Below the pieces are notes generated by a model. The model searched no databases. It was not told the DNA's origin and saw only the letters and a list, made by a program, of their open reading frames with translations. This document shows positions 56,895 to 64,000 of a stretch of DNA of 64,000 nucleotides, one piece after another (within the stretch, counting starts at the first letter, position 1; each line of letters starts with the position of its first letter). The position numbers and the translations under genes are program-made. Source of the DNA: Polaromonas sp. (GTDB taxonomy: Bacteria > Pseudomonadota > Gammaproteobacteria > Burkholderiales > Burkholderiaceae_C). The stretch is from NCBI GenBank assembly GCA_013297865.1, contig JAAFIP010000008.1, positions 1 through 64,000 on the forward strand. The letters run 5' to 3'.

Positions 56895-57337
56895 GCTTCT
56901 TTGCCTCGCTGTTGCATCTGTGCCACCAGTTCGAGCGCTTGGGGAGCTACGCTCAGCGGTATACCCCAATAATCAAACACACCACCGTCCGCAGAGTTTT
57001 GCCCGCACACCACGAACACACCGGTACCCAACTGGCGCTTGAACTCGCTGGCCAGCCAGCCCACAAATCCACTGTTGGGAATGCCTGCTGCAAAGTGAAA
57101 TCCTACGATAAGGTAGCTGTTCTGAGGCGGTGTTGCTGCATTGACCGGAATTAACGCGCTCCAAACGGCATGGTCTTTAACGAAAGCCAACGCTGTAGCG
57201 CTGAGGTGTACAGGAAACTCGTCAACAGGACACTCTGCGTAGGTGTAATGCAGTGGCAGCACGTCTGCACGCGCGTGCGACAGCACACGCAGGAGGCGGC
57301 GCTGGGTTTGCTCAGGGGTTTCAGGTGTTACGTCCAT
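56891..57337 (-). CDS. DUF6196-like protein
   Basis: 148 residues, no signal peptide, no known catalytic motif. Features a conserved-looking NSYLIVGFHFAAGIPNSGFV segment. Assigned to DUF6196 from recollection, not certain. Co-translated with the cupin gene. Confidence 0.65.
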   Translation of the reverse strand: MDVTPETPEQTQRRLLRVLSHARADVLPLHYTYAECPVDEFPVHLSATALAFVKDHAVWSALIPVNAATPPQNSYLIVGFHFAAGIPNSGFVGWLASEFKRQLGTGVFVVCGQNSADGGVFDYWGIPLSVAPQALELVAQMQQRGKEA

Positions 57338-57341
57338 ACGC

Positions 57342-57671
57342 TCAATCCACGATAAAGAGCTTGGCTCCCAGCGGTGCAGTGGAGCGGTGCGGCTCGGCGT
57401 TGTCGGCCACCTGGTAGCTCATACCCGCGGTCAAGGTGAAGGTGCGGCCATCTTGCAGCTCGGTCTGCAGCTCGCCTTCCAGGCACAGTAGGATATGGCC
57501 TTTGACACACCAGTGGTCAGACACATAGCCGGGCGTGTACTCCACCATGCGCACGCGCTGCTCGCCAAACTGCTGGGTACGCCAGAAAGCCTGGCCTGCC
57601 AGGGCTGGTTTTTCCACACGCTCTATGCGTGACCAGTCTGTAGTGCCGAAGGGTATGTGCTGCATTTTCAT
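57342..57671 (-). CDS. Cupin-fold protein (DHCW-type)
   Basis: 109 residues. VSDHWCVKGHILLCLEGEL near residue 50 carries the family-type Asp-His-Trp-Cys cluster. Start ATG 57671 (a second ATG lies two codons on). Overlaps the EamA gene by four bases. Confidence 0.78.
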   Translation of the reverse strand: MKMQHIPFGTTDWSRIERVEKPALAGQAFWRTQQFGEQRVRMVEYTPGYVSDHWCVKGHILLCLEGELQTELQDGRTFTLTAGMSYQVADNAEPHRSTAPLGAKLFIVD

Positions 57672-58609
57672 TTGGCTTCTCCCTGTGCGCTGCCCACGGG
57701 CATTTTCTTGCCGATAAACACGGTGGCAATGACTGCCACGCCGAAACCCAAGGTCACTATATCGAGCTTCTCGCCCAGCAGCGGTATGGCAAACAGCAGG
57801 CTCAAAAACGGCTGCACCAGCTGTACCTGGCTCACGCGCACTGCGCCGCCCAGGGCCAGGCCGCGGTACCAGGCGAAAAACCCGATCCACATCGAAAACA
57901 CCGCCACATAGGCAAAAGCCCACCAGCTGCTGGCGCGAATGGCCGCCGCGTCAAGCGGGGCGTTCCACCAGGTCACAGGCAGTGTGAGCGGCAGCGAGAG
58001 CACCAGCACCCAGCAGATCACCTGCTCTGCGCCCAGGCTGGGCGTGAGCCGCGCACCGCCGATATAGCCCAGCGCAGCACTGCACATGGCCAGCAGCAAA
58101 AACACATCGGCCAGATGCAGGCTCAGATGCCCTGTGCTGTCGGCCGAACGAATGACCATGAATACCAACACCAGCAGCGTGCCCACCACAGCGCACAGCC
58201 AAAACGCCAGACTGGGCTTTTGCCGAAACCACACTGCAGCCACCACCGCCGTGGTCAGTGGCAGCAGACCCGTGACCACCGCGCCATGCATGCTGGGCAC
58301 ATACTGCAGCGCCAGCGACATGAACAACGGAAAGCCCACCACCACGCCCAGCGCAGTAAAGGCGATCAGGCCCCATTGGTTGGCCGAGGGCACGCGCAGG
58401 GCGCCGCGCTGGTGCTGCACCAGGAGGTACACGACCGACAGCACGCCCGCCACAGCGGCGCGGCCAAAAGTCACCAGCCAGGGCGAGAGCTGGGGCGCGC
58501 TGGCCGAGCCTACGGCCATCTTGGTCATGGGCAAGGTGGCGGCAAAAATCACCACCCCCAGCAGGCCCAGCAGCAAGCCGTTACGTTCGTTGTGCTGTGC
58601 CGTGCTCAT
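57668..58609 (-). CDS. EamA-family (DMT) transporter
   Basis: 313 residues with ten membrane helices in two EamA repeats (GLLLGLLGVVIFAATLPMTK first, ALGYIGGARLTPSLGAEQV second). Exporter of metabolites such as amino acids. Start MSTAQHNER at 58609, overlapping the LysE2 stop. Confidence 0.9.
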   Translation of the reverse strand: MSTAQHNERNGLLLGLLGVVIFAATLPMTKMAVGSASAPQLSPWLVTFGRAAVAGVLSVVYLLVQHQRGALRVPSANQWGLIAFTALGVVVGFPLFMSLALQYVPSMHGAVVTGLLPLTTAVVAAVWFRQKPSLAFWLCAVVGTLLVLVFMVIRSADSTGHLSLHLADVFLLLAMCSAALGYIGGARLTPSLGAEQVICWVLVLSLPLTLPVTWWNAPLDAAAIRASSWWAFAYVAVFSMWIGFFAWYRGLALGGAVRVSQVQLVQPFLSLLFAIPLLGEKLDIVTLGFGVAVIATVFIGKKMPVGSAQGEAK

Positions 58610-59205
58610 ACGGTGGCCATCCAAGCAGCGGTGGCCACTAGCACCAGGGCCATCACACGGTTAAACCATAGCAGCCGGGCGCCACGTGCCAGCCAGTCGC
58701 GCAGCAGCGCACCAGTGGTGGCATAGACCAGGTTGCTTACGAAGGCAAAAAACATCATGGTGGGCAGCACCACATAAAAGCGCAGCAGCTCGTCGCTGCG
58801 CCCTGCCACCCAGCCAGCAATGACTGCCAGCGCAAACATCCACGCCTTGATGTTGACAAACTGCAGCGCAGCGCCTTGCCAAAACGTCACCTGCAGGCGC
58901 GTGCTGTCGGCCTGGGCCAGGCTGCCCGAGCGCGACAGCTTGAGCGCCAGCCACAGCAGATAGCCCACCCCCAGCACCTTGACGGCGATGCGCAGTGCTG
59001 GCACAGCCACAACCAACCCGCCCACGCCGGCTGCGCACACGCAAAGCAGCACGCCCCAGCCTACAGGCACCGCGCAGACAAAGCGCATGGCGTGGCGCAG
59101 GCCGTAGTTGGCGGCCAGCGCGGTGGACAGCGTGGTGTTGGGGCCAGGCGAAAAGCTCATGGCCGTGCCCAGGATCAACAATGCGGTGAATTCTTGCCAA
59201 CTCAT
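58606..59205 (-). CDS. LysE-family amino acid exporter, first gene of the operon
   Basis: 199 residues, six helices, with LILGTAMSFSPGPNTTLSTA at residue 11 and the LysE NIKAWMFALAV. A TTG three codons upstream is possible. Its promoter region faces the divergent MocR gene. Confidence 0.9.
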   Translation of the reverse strand: MSWQEFTALLILGTAMSFSPGPNTTLSTALAANYGLRHAMRFVCAVPVGWGVLLCVCAAGVGGLVVAVPALRIAVKVLGVGYLLWLALKLSRSGSLAQADSTRLQVTFWQGAALQFVNIKAWMFALAVIAGWVAGRSDELLRFYVVLPTMMFFAFVSNLVYATTGALLRDWLARGARLLWFNRVMALVLVATAAWMATV

Positions 59206-59215
59206 GGGCTTCAAT

Positions 59216-59294
59216 GTACAGTATGTGGCAGTACAGTACCAATACAGTTGAGCGATTCAGTCGAAGCACTGTACTGGTTTGAGCGTCAATACAG
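59216..59294. promoter_or_regulatory. Cluster of TACAGTA-type boxes between LysE operon and MocR gene
   Basis: GTACAGTA at 59216-59223 and again at 59231-59238, ATACAGTT at 59242-59249, CACTGTAC (reverse form) at 59267-59274, and AATACAG at 59288-59294. MocR regulators typically bind tandem direct repeats next to their own genes. The last boxes overlap the MocR leader, the first abut the LysE start. Confidence 0.6.
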
Positions 59295-59317
59295 ATCGTT
59301 TGCACAAGGACCCCGCC

Positions 59318-60817
59318 ATGCTGATGCGCACCTCCTCCCTGAGCCTGACCGAGCAGTTGGTGACCCGTTTTACCGAGCGCATCCGCAACCGCCTGCTGGC
59401 CGCTGGCGCGCGCCTGCCCAGCGTGCGCCAGTGCGCCGCGCAGCACGGCGTCAGCCCGCATACCGTGGTGGCCGCCTACGACCAGCTGGTGGCCGCCGGC
59501 CTGGTAGAGGCGCGCAAACAGCGCGGGTTTTATGTGCGCGACATCCATGTTTCCAAGCCTCATCAGGCTGCAGACCAACAAAATATTGCGGGAGCAGCTA
59601 TTAAAAAAATAGCGGTTGCCGATCTGCCCGGAGGCCTGTCGCTGCGCGCCAGCACGGGGCTGACCGGCCGGCTGCAGGCGCGCATTGACGCCACCGCGCT
59701 GATCCGCGGCATGTTCCACCACAACCGCGGCGGTCTGGGCACCCACTGGCCACAGCCCGGCATGGGCGTGTTTCCGCCTGACTGGCTGGAGTCCGACTTC
59801 ATGAGCGCGGCGGTGCGCAAGGTGACGCACAGCAAAAGCCTAATTGAAATGAGCCTGAAATACGGCGAGCCCAAGGGCGACAGCGGCCTGCGCAACGCCC
59901 TGTCCATCAAGCTGCGTGACCTCAATATCGACGTGCCCACGGAGCGCATCATCACCACCGTGGGCGCGACCCACGGGCTGGATATTGTCAGCCGTACCCT
60001 GCTTAAAGCCGGTGACTGCGTGATGGTGGAGGAACCCGGCTGGGCCGTGGAGTTCGCCCGGCTGGACGCCCTGGGCATGCGCATCCTGCCCGTGCCGCGC
60101 CGGGCCGATGGACCGGATGTGGAGGTGATGGCGCAGTACTGCAAGGCCCATGCACCCAAGCTGTTTGTCAGCGTGAGTGTGTTCCACAACCCGACCGGCT
60201 ACACCTTAAGCCCCGGCAGTGCACACCGCGTGCTGCAGTTGGCTAACCAGCATGATTTCCACATCGTTGAAGACGACACCTACAGCCACATCGCCCCACA
60301 GCACGCCACCCGCATGTGCGCGCTGGACGGCCTGCAGCGCACGATCTACGTGAGCGGTTTTGCCAAAATCCTGGCCCCCAACTGGCGCGTGGGCTATATT
60401 GCCGCGCCCGCAGACCTGGTGGAGCGCATGCTGGACACCAAGCTGCTGTCCACGCTAACCACGCCGGCGCTGCTGGAAAAAGCGATGGCGCTGTGCATCG
60501 AGCAAGGCCATCTGCGCCGCCATGCCGAGCGCATCCGCAACCGGCTGGATGCCGCGCGCACGCGCAGTGTGAAGTTGGCAATGCAGGCAGGCTGCACCTT
60601 CGCCGCCGAGCCAGCGGGCCTGTTTGGCTGGGTGGACACGGGTGTGGACACCGATGTGCTGGCGCAGCACATGCTCGACGATGGGTATCTTCTGGCGCCC
60701 GGCGCGCTGTTTCACGCCAGTCGCAATCAGCCCAGCACGTTGATGCGGATTAACTTTGCGTCGACGCAGGAGGCGGGGTTTTGGAAGGCGTTTGGGAAGC
60801 AGCGTTCTAAGTTGTGA
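59318..60817 (+). CDS. MocR-family regulator (GntR HTH plus aminotransferase domain)
   Basis: 499 residues. N-terminal winged HTH (RLPSVRQCAAQHGVSPHTVV near residue 33), linker, then a PLP fold type I domain with VFHNPTGY and SGFAKILAPNWRVGY, Lys in the expected place. The linker (residues 83-98) contains a family 1 repeat ([13 protein letters not shown]). ATG 59318 follows AAGGA. Likely senses an amino acid or PLP adduct and controls the divergent 11-gene operon. Confidence 0.91.
   Translation: MLMRTSSLSLTEQLVTRFTERIRNRLLAAGARLPSVRQCAAQHGVSPHTVVAAYDQLVAAGLVEARKQRGFYVRDIHVSKPHQAADQQNIAGAAIKKIAVADLPGGLSLRASTGLTGRLQARIDATALIRGMFHHNRGGLGTHWPQPGMGVFPPDWLESDFMSAAVRKVTHSKSLIEMSLKYGEPKGDSGLRNALSIKLRDLNIDVPTERIITTVGATHGLDIVSRTLLKAGDCVMVEEPGWAVEFARLDALGMRILPVPRRADGPDVEVMAQYCKAHAPKLFVSVSVFHNPTGYTLSPGSAHRVLQLANQHDFHIVEDDTYSHIAPQHATRMCALDGLQRTIYVSGFAKILAPNWRVGYIAAPADLVERMLDTKLLSTLTTPALLEKAMALCIEQGHLRRHAERIRNRLDAARTRSVKLAMQAGCTFAAEPAGLFGWVDTGVDTDVLAQHMLDDGYLLAPGALFHASRNQPSTLMRINFASTQEAGFWKAFGKQRSKL
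59566..59613 (+). repeat. Family 1 dispersed repeat, copy 10, inside the MocR gene
   Basis: GGCTGCAGACCAACAAAATA, TTGCGGGAGCAGC, GCTATTAAAAAAATAGC palindrome, 48 bp (16 codons). In frame in the linker between HTH and aminotransferase domains. Confidence 0.9.
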
Positions 60818-61298
60818 GAGCCCGCTCGCCTGTTGACATACAGTGCTTTGTTGCTCCTTGTCTGTACTTGGTACGCGCCGGAGGTGGATTGCTTATCGCT
60901 CAGCGGGAGTGTCTCGTACGCACAGTGAGGTGTTTATCATCCGCCCTCATACTGGGGTACCAGAAATCGGTCGGCTGACAAACACCTCACTGTGCAGCGA
61001 CCAAGGTAGCGCGCTACTAGTATTGAACACGACCTCTTGCCGGAAACTACGGGTAGCGCACTACCGTTTGTGCAGGCGATAAAGCGTGTGCCGAACGACC
61101 GATTTCTGGTACTCCAGTTGAGAGGGCGTTTGGCATACGCTTTGTCGCCCGAAGCGACACTGGCTAAGCAATCAACGGTAAGCCAACCAGTACACCAAGC
61201 TAGCAGCGACAAAAGCCCCTCAAGCACGGTTTACAAGGAAAATAACCCTAAAACCCAATAAAAACCCGCGGAAGCAGCTATTAAATAAAGAGCAAAGC
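60818..61298. other. Structured region without a convincing gene
   Basis: 481 bases between the MocR stop and the amn stop. It holds nested inverted repeats: arms 60920-60935/60980-60995 (16 bp perfect), 60951-60973/61096-61118 (22 of 23) and 60887-60895/61165-61173 (9 bp). A 13-base element GGTAGCGCGCTAC at 61005 recurs at 61052. Short ORFs exist on both strands (up to about 95 codons) but have no recognised family. A decayed mobile element or structured RNA are possible. Confidence 0.55.
61252..61293 (+). repeat. Family 1 dispersed repeat, copy 11, degenerate
   Basis: AACCCAATAAAAACCCGCGG, AAGCAGC, TATTAAATAAAGAGC. The core has lost the ATATCGCGGG form. It lies just beyond the amn stop. 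Confidence 0.65.
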
Positions 61299-62789
61299 TT
61301 ACTGAAAAGCCACCTCAGCAAAACTGCGCAACTTGCGGCTGTGCAGCTTGGCAGTGCCTTCTGAACGCAAAATCTCCAAGGCCCGCATACCTATGCGCAA
61401 ATGCTGGTCTACCCGGTCGCGGTAAAACTGGTTGGCCATGCCTGGCAGCTTGATCTCACCGTGCAACGGCTTGTCCGATACACACAGCAGCGTGCCATAC
61501 GGCACCCGGAAACGGAAACCGTTGGCCGCAATGGTGGCGCTCTCCATGTCCAGTGCAATCGCCCGGCTCTGGTTGAAGCGCTTGGTCAGATAGTTGTAGC
61601 CCAGCAGCTCCCAGTTGCGGTTGTCCGTGCTGGCCACTGTGCCCGTGCGCATGATCTTTTTCAGGTCTGTGCTAGGCAGCTGTGTCACCTCTGCCACCGC
61701 CTGTTGCATCGCCATCTGCACCTCGGCCAGCGCCGGGATCGGCACCCACAGCGGCAGGTCGTCGTCCAGCACATGGTCGTCGCGCACATAGGCGTGTGCC
61801 AGCACATAGTCGCCCAGCGCCTGGCTGTTGCGCAGGCCCGCGCAGTGGCCCAGCATCAGCCACACATGCGGGCGCAGCACGGCGATGTGGTCGGTGATGT
61901 TTTTGGCATTCGCTGGGCCGACACCGATATTGACCATGGTGATGCCGCTGTGGTCGGCGCGCACCAGGTGGTAGGCGGGCATCTGCGGCAGGCGCGGCGG
62001 CTCCTTGCCCAGGGCGTCGTTGGCCTCGGCGCTCAGGCCCACGCGGCGCGTGAGCACGTTGCCTGGCTCGACAAAGGCGATGTATTCGCTGCCCGCGTCC
62101 TGCATGGCTGCGCGGCCCAGCTTGACGAACTCGTCGATATAGAACTGGTAGTTGGTAAACAGCACATAGTTCTGGAAATGCTCGGTGGCGGTGCCGGTGT
62201 AGTGGCGCAGGCGGTGCAGCGAATAGTCGGTGCGCGGCGCAGTGAACAGGCCCAGCGGCTGCGCCTGGCCTGCGCCCGCTTCAAAGGTGCCATTGGCAAT
62301 GTCATCGTTCATGGCCGACAGGTCGGGCAGGTCAAACACATCGCGCATCAGCGCCCGGCGCTCGGCGCTCATGCTGCCTTCGACATGGTCGTGCTCGGCA
62401 AACGAAAAGTGCACTGGAATGGGCTGGGTGCTGATGCCCACCTCCAGACTGCCGCCGTGGTTGGCCAGCAGCAGGGTGAACTGCTTGAGCAGGTAGTCGG
62501 CGTACAGGTCGGGCCGGGTGATGGTGATCTCATAGACACCGGGGCCCTGCACAAAGCCATAGCTGCGGCGTTTGTCAGCGGTGGCGGCGCGTGCTACGCT
62601 GTGGGTGCGCAGGCGTACAAACGGGTAACAGGCGCGCACCTTGGTGGCCTGCAGGCTGCCGTCAATGAACGATTGCAGGCTCTGGCGCAGGTGCGCGATG
62701 CTGCTGTCGTAGAGGGTTTGTACCTGACGCAACGCGCTGGCGGCATCGGTAAATTGTGCGGGGGCGATGAAAGTCGGTTGGGATTGCAT
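61299..62789 (-). CDS. amn: AMP nucleosidase
   Basis: 496 residues. Splits AMP to adenine and ribose 5-phosphate. The N-terminal domain and a C-terminal nucleoside-phosphorylase fold are present, with VNIGVGPANAKNITDHIAVL and ALDMESATIAANGFRFRVPY as substrate-site signatures. Start ATG 62789 is only five bases from the divergent SDR start. With apt elsewhere in the window, it could recycle adenine. Confidence 0.95.
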   Translation of the reverse strand: MQSQPTFIAPAQFTDAASALRQVQTLYDSSIAHLRQSLQSFIDGSLQATKVRACYPFVRLRTHSVARAATADKRRSYGFVQGPGVYEITITRPDLYADYLLKQFTLLLANHGGSLEVGISTQPIPVHFSFAEHDHVEGSMSAERRALMRDVFDLPDLSAMNDDIANGTFEAGAGQAQPLGLFTAPRTDYSLHRLRHYTGTATEHFQNYVLFTNYQFYIDEFVKLGRAAMQDAGSEYIAFVEPGNVLTRRVGLSAEANDALGKEPPRLPQMPAYHLVRADHSGITMVNIGVGPANAKNITDHIAVLRPHVWLMLGHCAGLRNSQALGDYVLAHAYVRDDHVLDDDLPLWVPIPALAEVQMAMQQAVAEVTQLPSTDLKKIMRTGTVASTDNRNWELLGYNYLTKRFNQSRAIALDMESATIAANGFRFRVPYGTLLCVSDKPLHGEIKLPGMANQFYRDRVDQHLRIGMRALEILRSEGTAKLHSRKLRSFAEVAFQ

Positions 62790-62794
62790 GGAAA

Positions 62795-63574
62795 ATGATA
62801 CCAAATCTTGAAAGCCCTGCGGTGACCACTCCACATACTCCCTCCCCCTCTGCCTCTCCTGTACCCCCGACAGCCACGGCGGGCGGCAGCGTGCTGGTGA
62901 TTGGCAGTGGCGGCGGCCTGGGCGCGGCCATGGTGCTGGCCTTGCAGGCCGATGCGCGCTACAGCCAGGTGCTGGGGCTGTCGCGCAGCAGCTCGCCCGC
63001 GCTGGACTATGCCGACGAAGCCACGCTGGCGGCCAGCGCGCAATGGGTGGCCCAGCAGTGCGCGGGCGCTGCCTTGCGCACCATCATCGTGGCCACCGGC
63101 TATCTGCACAGCGAAGGCGCATGCCCCGAGCGCAGCTGGTCGCAACTGGACGCAGCCTATCTGCAGCGGGTGATGCTGGTCAACGCCATTGGCCCGGCGC
63201 TGGTGATCAAGCATTTTGCGCCCCTGCTCACCCGCGAGCGCAGCAGCTGCATGGCGATGATCTCGGCCAAAGTCGGCAGTATTGGCGACAACGCGCTGGG
63301 TGGCTGGTATGGCTACCGCGCCTCCAAGGCAGCGCTCAACCAGATCGTCAAAACCGCGTCGATCGAAATGACCCGGCGCAGCAAGCTCAGCGTGTGCGTG
63401 GCGCTGCACCCCGGCACGGTGGCCACCGCGCTTAGCGAGCCTTTCAGCAAAACGGGCCTCACTGTCCGCACGCCGCAGGTGGCCGCGCAGGAGCTGCTGC
63501 GCGTGGTGCACCACCTGCAGCCTGCGCAGACCGGTGGGTTTTACGATTACCAGGGCCAGGAGCTGCCTTGGTAG
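62795..63574 (+). CDS. SDR-family oxidoreductase
   Basis: 259 residues. Starts with about 30 Pro/Ser/Thr-rich residues, then VLVIGSGGGLGAAM (GxGGGxG) and the active site YRASK near residue 175. Resembles the CsgA-like C-factor SDRs. Catalytic Ser of ISAKVGSIG present. Start ATG 62795 is five bases from the amn start. A shorter form starting after the low-complexity leader is possible. Confidence 0.85.
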   Translation: MIPNLESPAVTTPHTPSPSASPVPPTATAGGSVLVIGSGGGLGAAMVLALQADARYSQVLGLSRSSSPALDYADEATLAASAQWVAQQCAGAALRTIIVATGYLHSEGACPERSWSQLDAAYLQRVMLVNAIGPALVIKHFAPLLTRERSSCMAMISAKVGSIGDNALGGWYGYRASKAALNQIVKTASIEMTRRSKLSVCVALHPGTVATALSEPFSKTGLTVRTPQVAAQELLRVVHHLQPAQTGGFYDYQGQELPW

Positions 63575-63615
63575 GTGGTTTTGCCACTCCTGGCGGGCTG
63601 TTTTTAAGTGTTTTA

Positions 63616-63664
63616 GGCCTCCAAGCCAATAGAATGTCGCGGGAGCAGCTATTAAATTTATAGT
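63616..63664 (+). repeat. Family 1 dispersed repeat, copy 12
   Basis: GGCCTCCAAGCCAATAGAAT, GTCGCGGGAGCAGC, GCTATTAAATTTATAGT palindrome. It lies between the SDR stop and the DUF6352 start. Confidence 0.9.
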
Positions 63665-63681
63665 AAATGAATTGATGATGT

Positions 63682-64000
63682 ATGCATGATTTTTGGCCCA
63701 GTGCCCACACCGCAGACCTGCGCTTGACTGAGCGCGGCTATCTGGAGCCTACCGAGGGGTATTGGCGCAGCTTTCTGGCGCGGCCTGAGTTGGACGTGCT
63801 GCCGCAGTCGTGCCGCGCCGAGCGCCACCTGCACGAGGCGCTGCAGCGGGCGCCATTGCGCACCGTCCAGTCTGCCGAGCTGCAGGCCATCGAAGACGCT
63901 GATGCGCGCGAGAGCTACCGCTTTTTCCTGCGCTTTCGCGACGGTGTGCAGCAGGCGGGCACGCTGCAGGCCTATTACGCCCAGCTGATGCACAGCGGGC
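63682..64000 (+). CDS. DUF6352-like protein, cut by the window end
   Basis: The first 106 codons are visible. MHDFWPSAHTADLRLTERGY at the start, RPELDVLPQSCRAERHLHEA, and YRFFLRFRDGVQQAGTLQAY match the family as I remember it. It is soluble, function unknown, and the ribosome-binding site is weak. The reading runs past position 64000. Confidence 0.75.
   Translation, partial: MHDFWPSAHTADLRLTERGYLEPTEGYWRSFLARPELDVLPQSCRAERHLHEALQRAPLRTVQSAELQAIEDADARESYRFFLRFRDGVQQAGTLQAYYAQLMHSG

Noticed and set aside
60937-61227. A 96-codon minus-strand ORF in the inverted-repeat block
   Set aside because: No homology recognised; it runs through both arms of the inverted repeats, so coding is unlikely.
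61401-62798. A 465-codon plus-strand open frame
   Set aside because: Antisense to amn, which is strongly conserved.
2941-63664. CRISPR interpretation of the dispersed repeat
   Set aside because: Copies are kilobases apart, in both orientations, with no regular spacers and no cas genes.

Overview
The window looks like chromosomal DNA from a betaproteobacterium of the order Burkholderiales, most likely family Comamonadaceae. This rests on split-subunit PntAA/PntAB transhydrogenase, a Bug-type tricarboxylate receptor, the lptA-lptB-rpoN order, the rsmI/yraN/diaA/dolP block, the DUF6502-DUF5666 pair and a high-GC codon style. The species cannot be named from sequence alone. I saw no rRNA, tRNA, CRISPR array, transposase or prophage gene.

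Layout. 1-6.3 kb: the end of a glycine-rich RNA-binding protein, an unknown gene coupled to apt, a glycine-zipper envelope protein, mnmA, and a secreted protein built of twenty 23-residue repeats. 6.5-12.9 kb: a LysR regulator divergent from an SDR/Bug receptor/class II aldolase/tcuA/tcuB catabolic operon. 12.9-20.1 kb: a surface-oriented region (EF-hand protein, 1.1-kilo-residue DUF11 protein, DUF6502-DUF5666 pair, pilin-like protein) whose three main transcription units each have an AATGG-N9-CCATT palindrome upstream. 20.2-24.6 kb: zinc peptidase, gshA, pgk, Nudix hydrolase. 24.8-30.2 kb: pntAA, an inserted secreted protein, pntAB, pntB, then fadD. 30.3-35.6 kb: a minus-strand run of lptA, lptB, rpoN, a THUMP RNA methyltransferase and an orphan PIN protein. 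35.7-42.8 kb: purC, fba, pyk, dolP-diaA-yraN and divergent rsmI. 42.8-49.4 kb: LysR plus a polyamine-type ABC importer with an aldehyde dehydrogenase, arranged like E. coli ydcSTUV-patD. 49.5-51.4 kb: a histidine phosphatase and a thioredoxin-fold/2-oxoglutarate oxygenase fusion. 51.5-60.8 kb: an 11-gene, tightly packed minus-strand operon of PLP enzymes, exporters, PhzF, GST, VOC and cupin proteins, divergent from a MocR regulator. 60.8-64 kb: an apparently non-coding block of inverted repeats, amn, an SDR and a DUF6352 gene cut by the window end.

Two dispersed repeat families are the most unusual feature. Family 1 (about 48 bp, 12 copies, core GAATATCGCGGGAGCAGCTA, ending in a small GCTATT/AATAGC palindrome) lies mostly between genes. 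Three copies sit in frame inside protein genes (tcuB, the MocR regulator, a VOC protein) and encode NIAGAAI-like or reverse-strand peptides. Family 2 (about 82 bp, GC-rich) occurs in frame in two genes, one of which also carries family 1. This resembles the ORF-embedded palindromic elements known from Rickettsia. Together with the 11-gene MocR operon and the shared palindrome at 13-20 kb, these are the best candidates for undescribed biology here.
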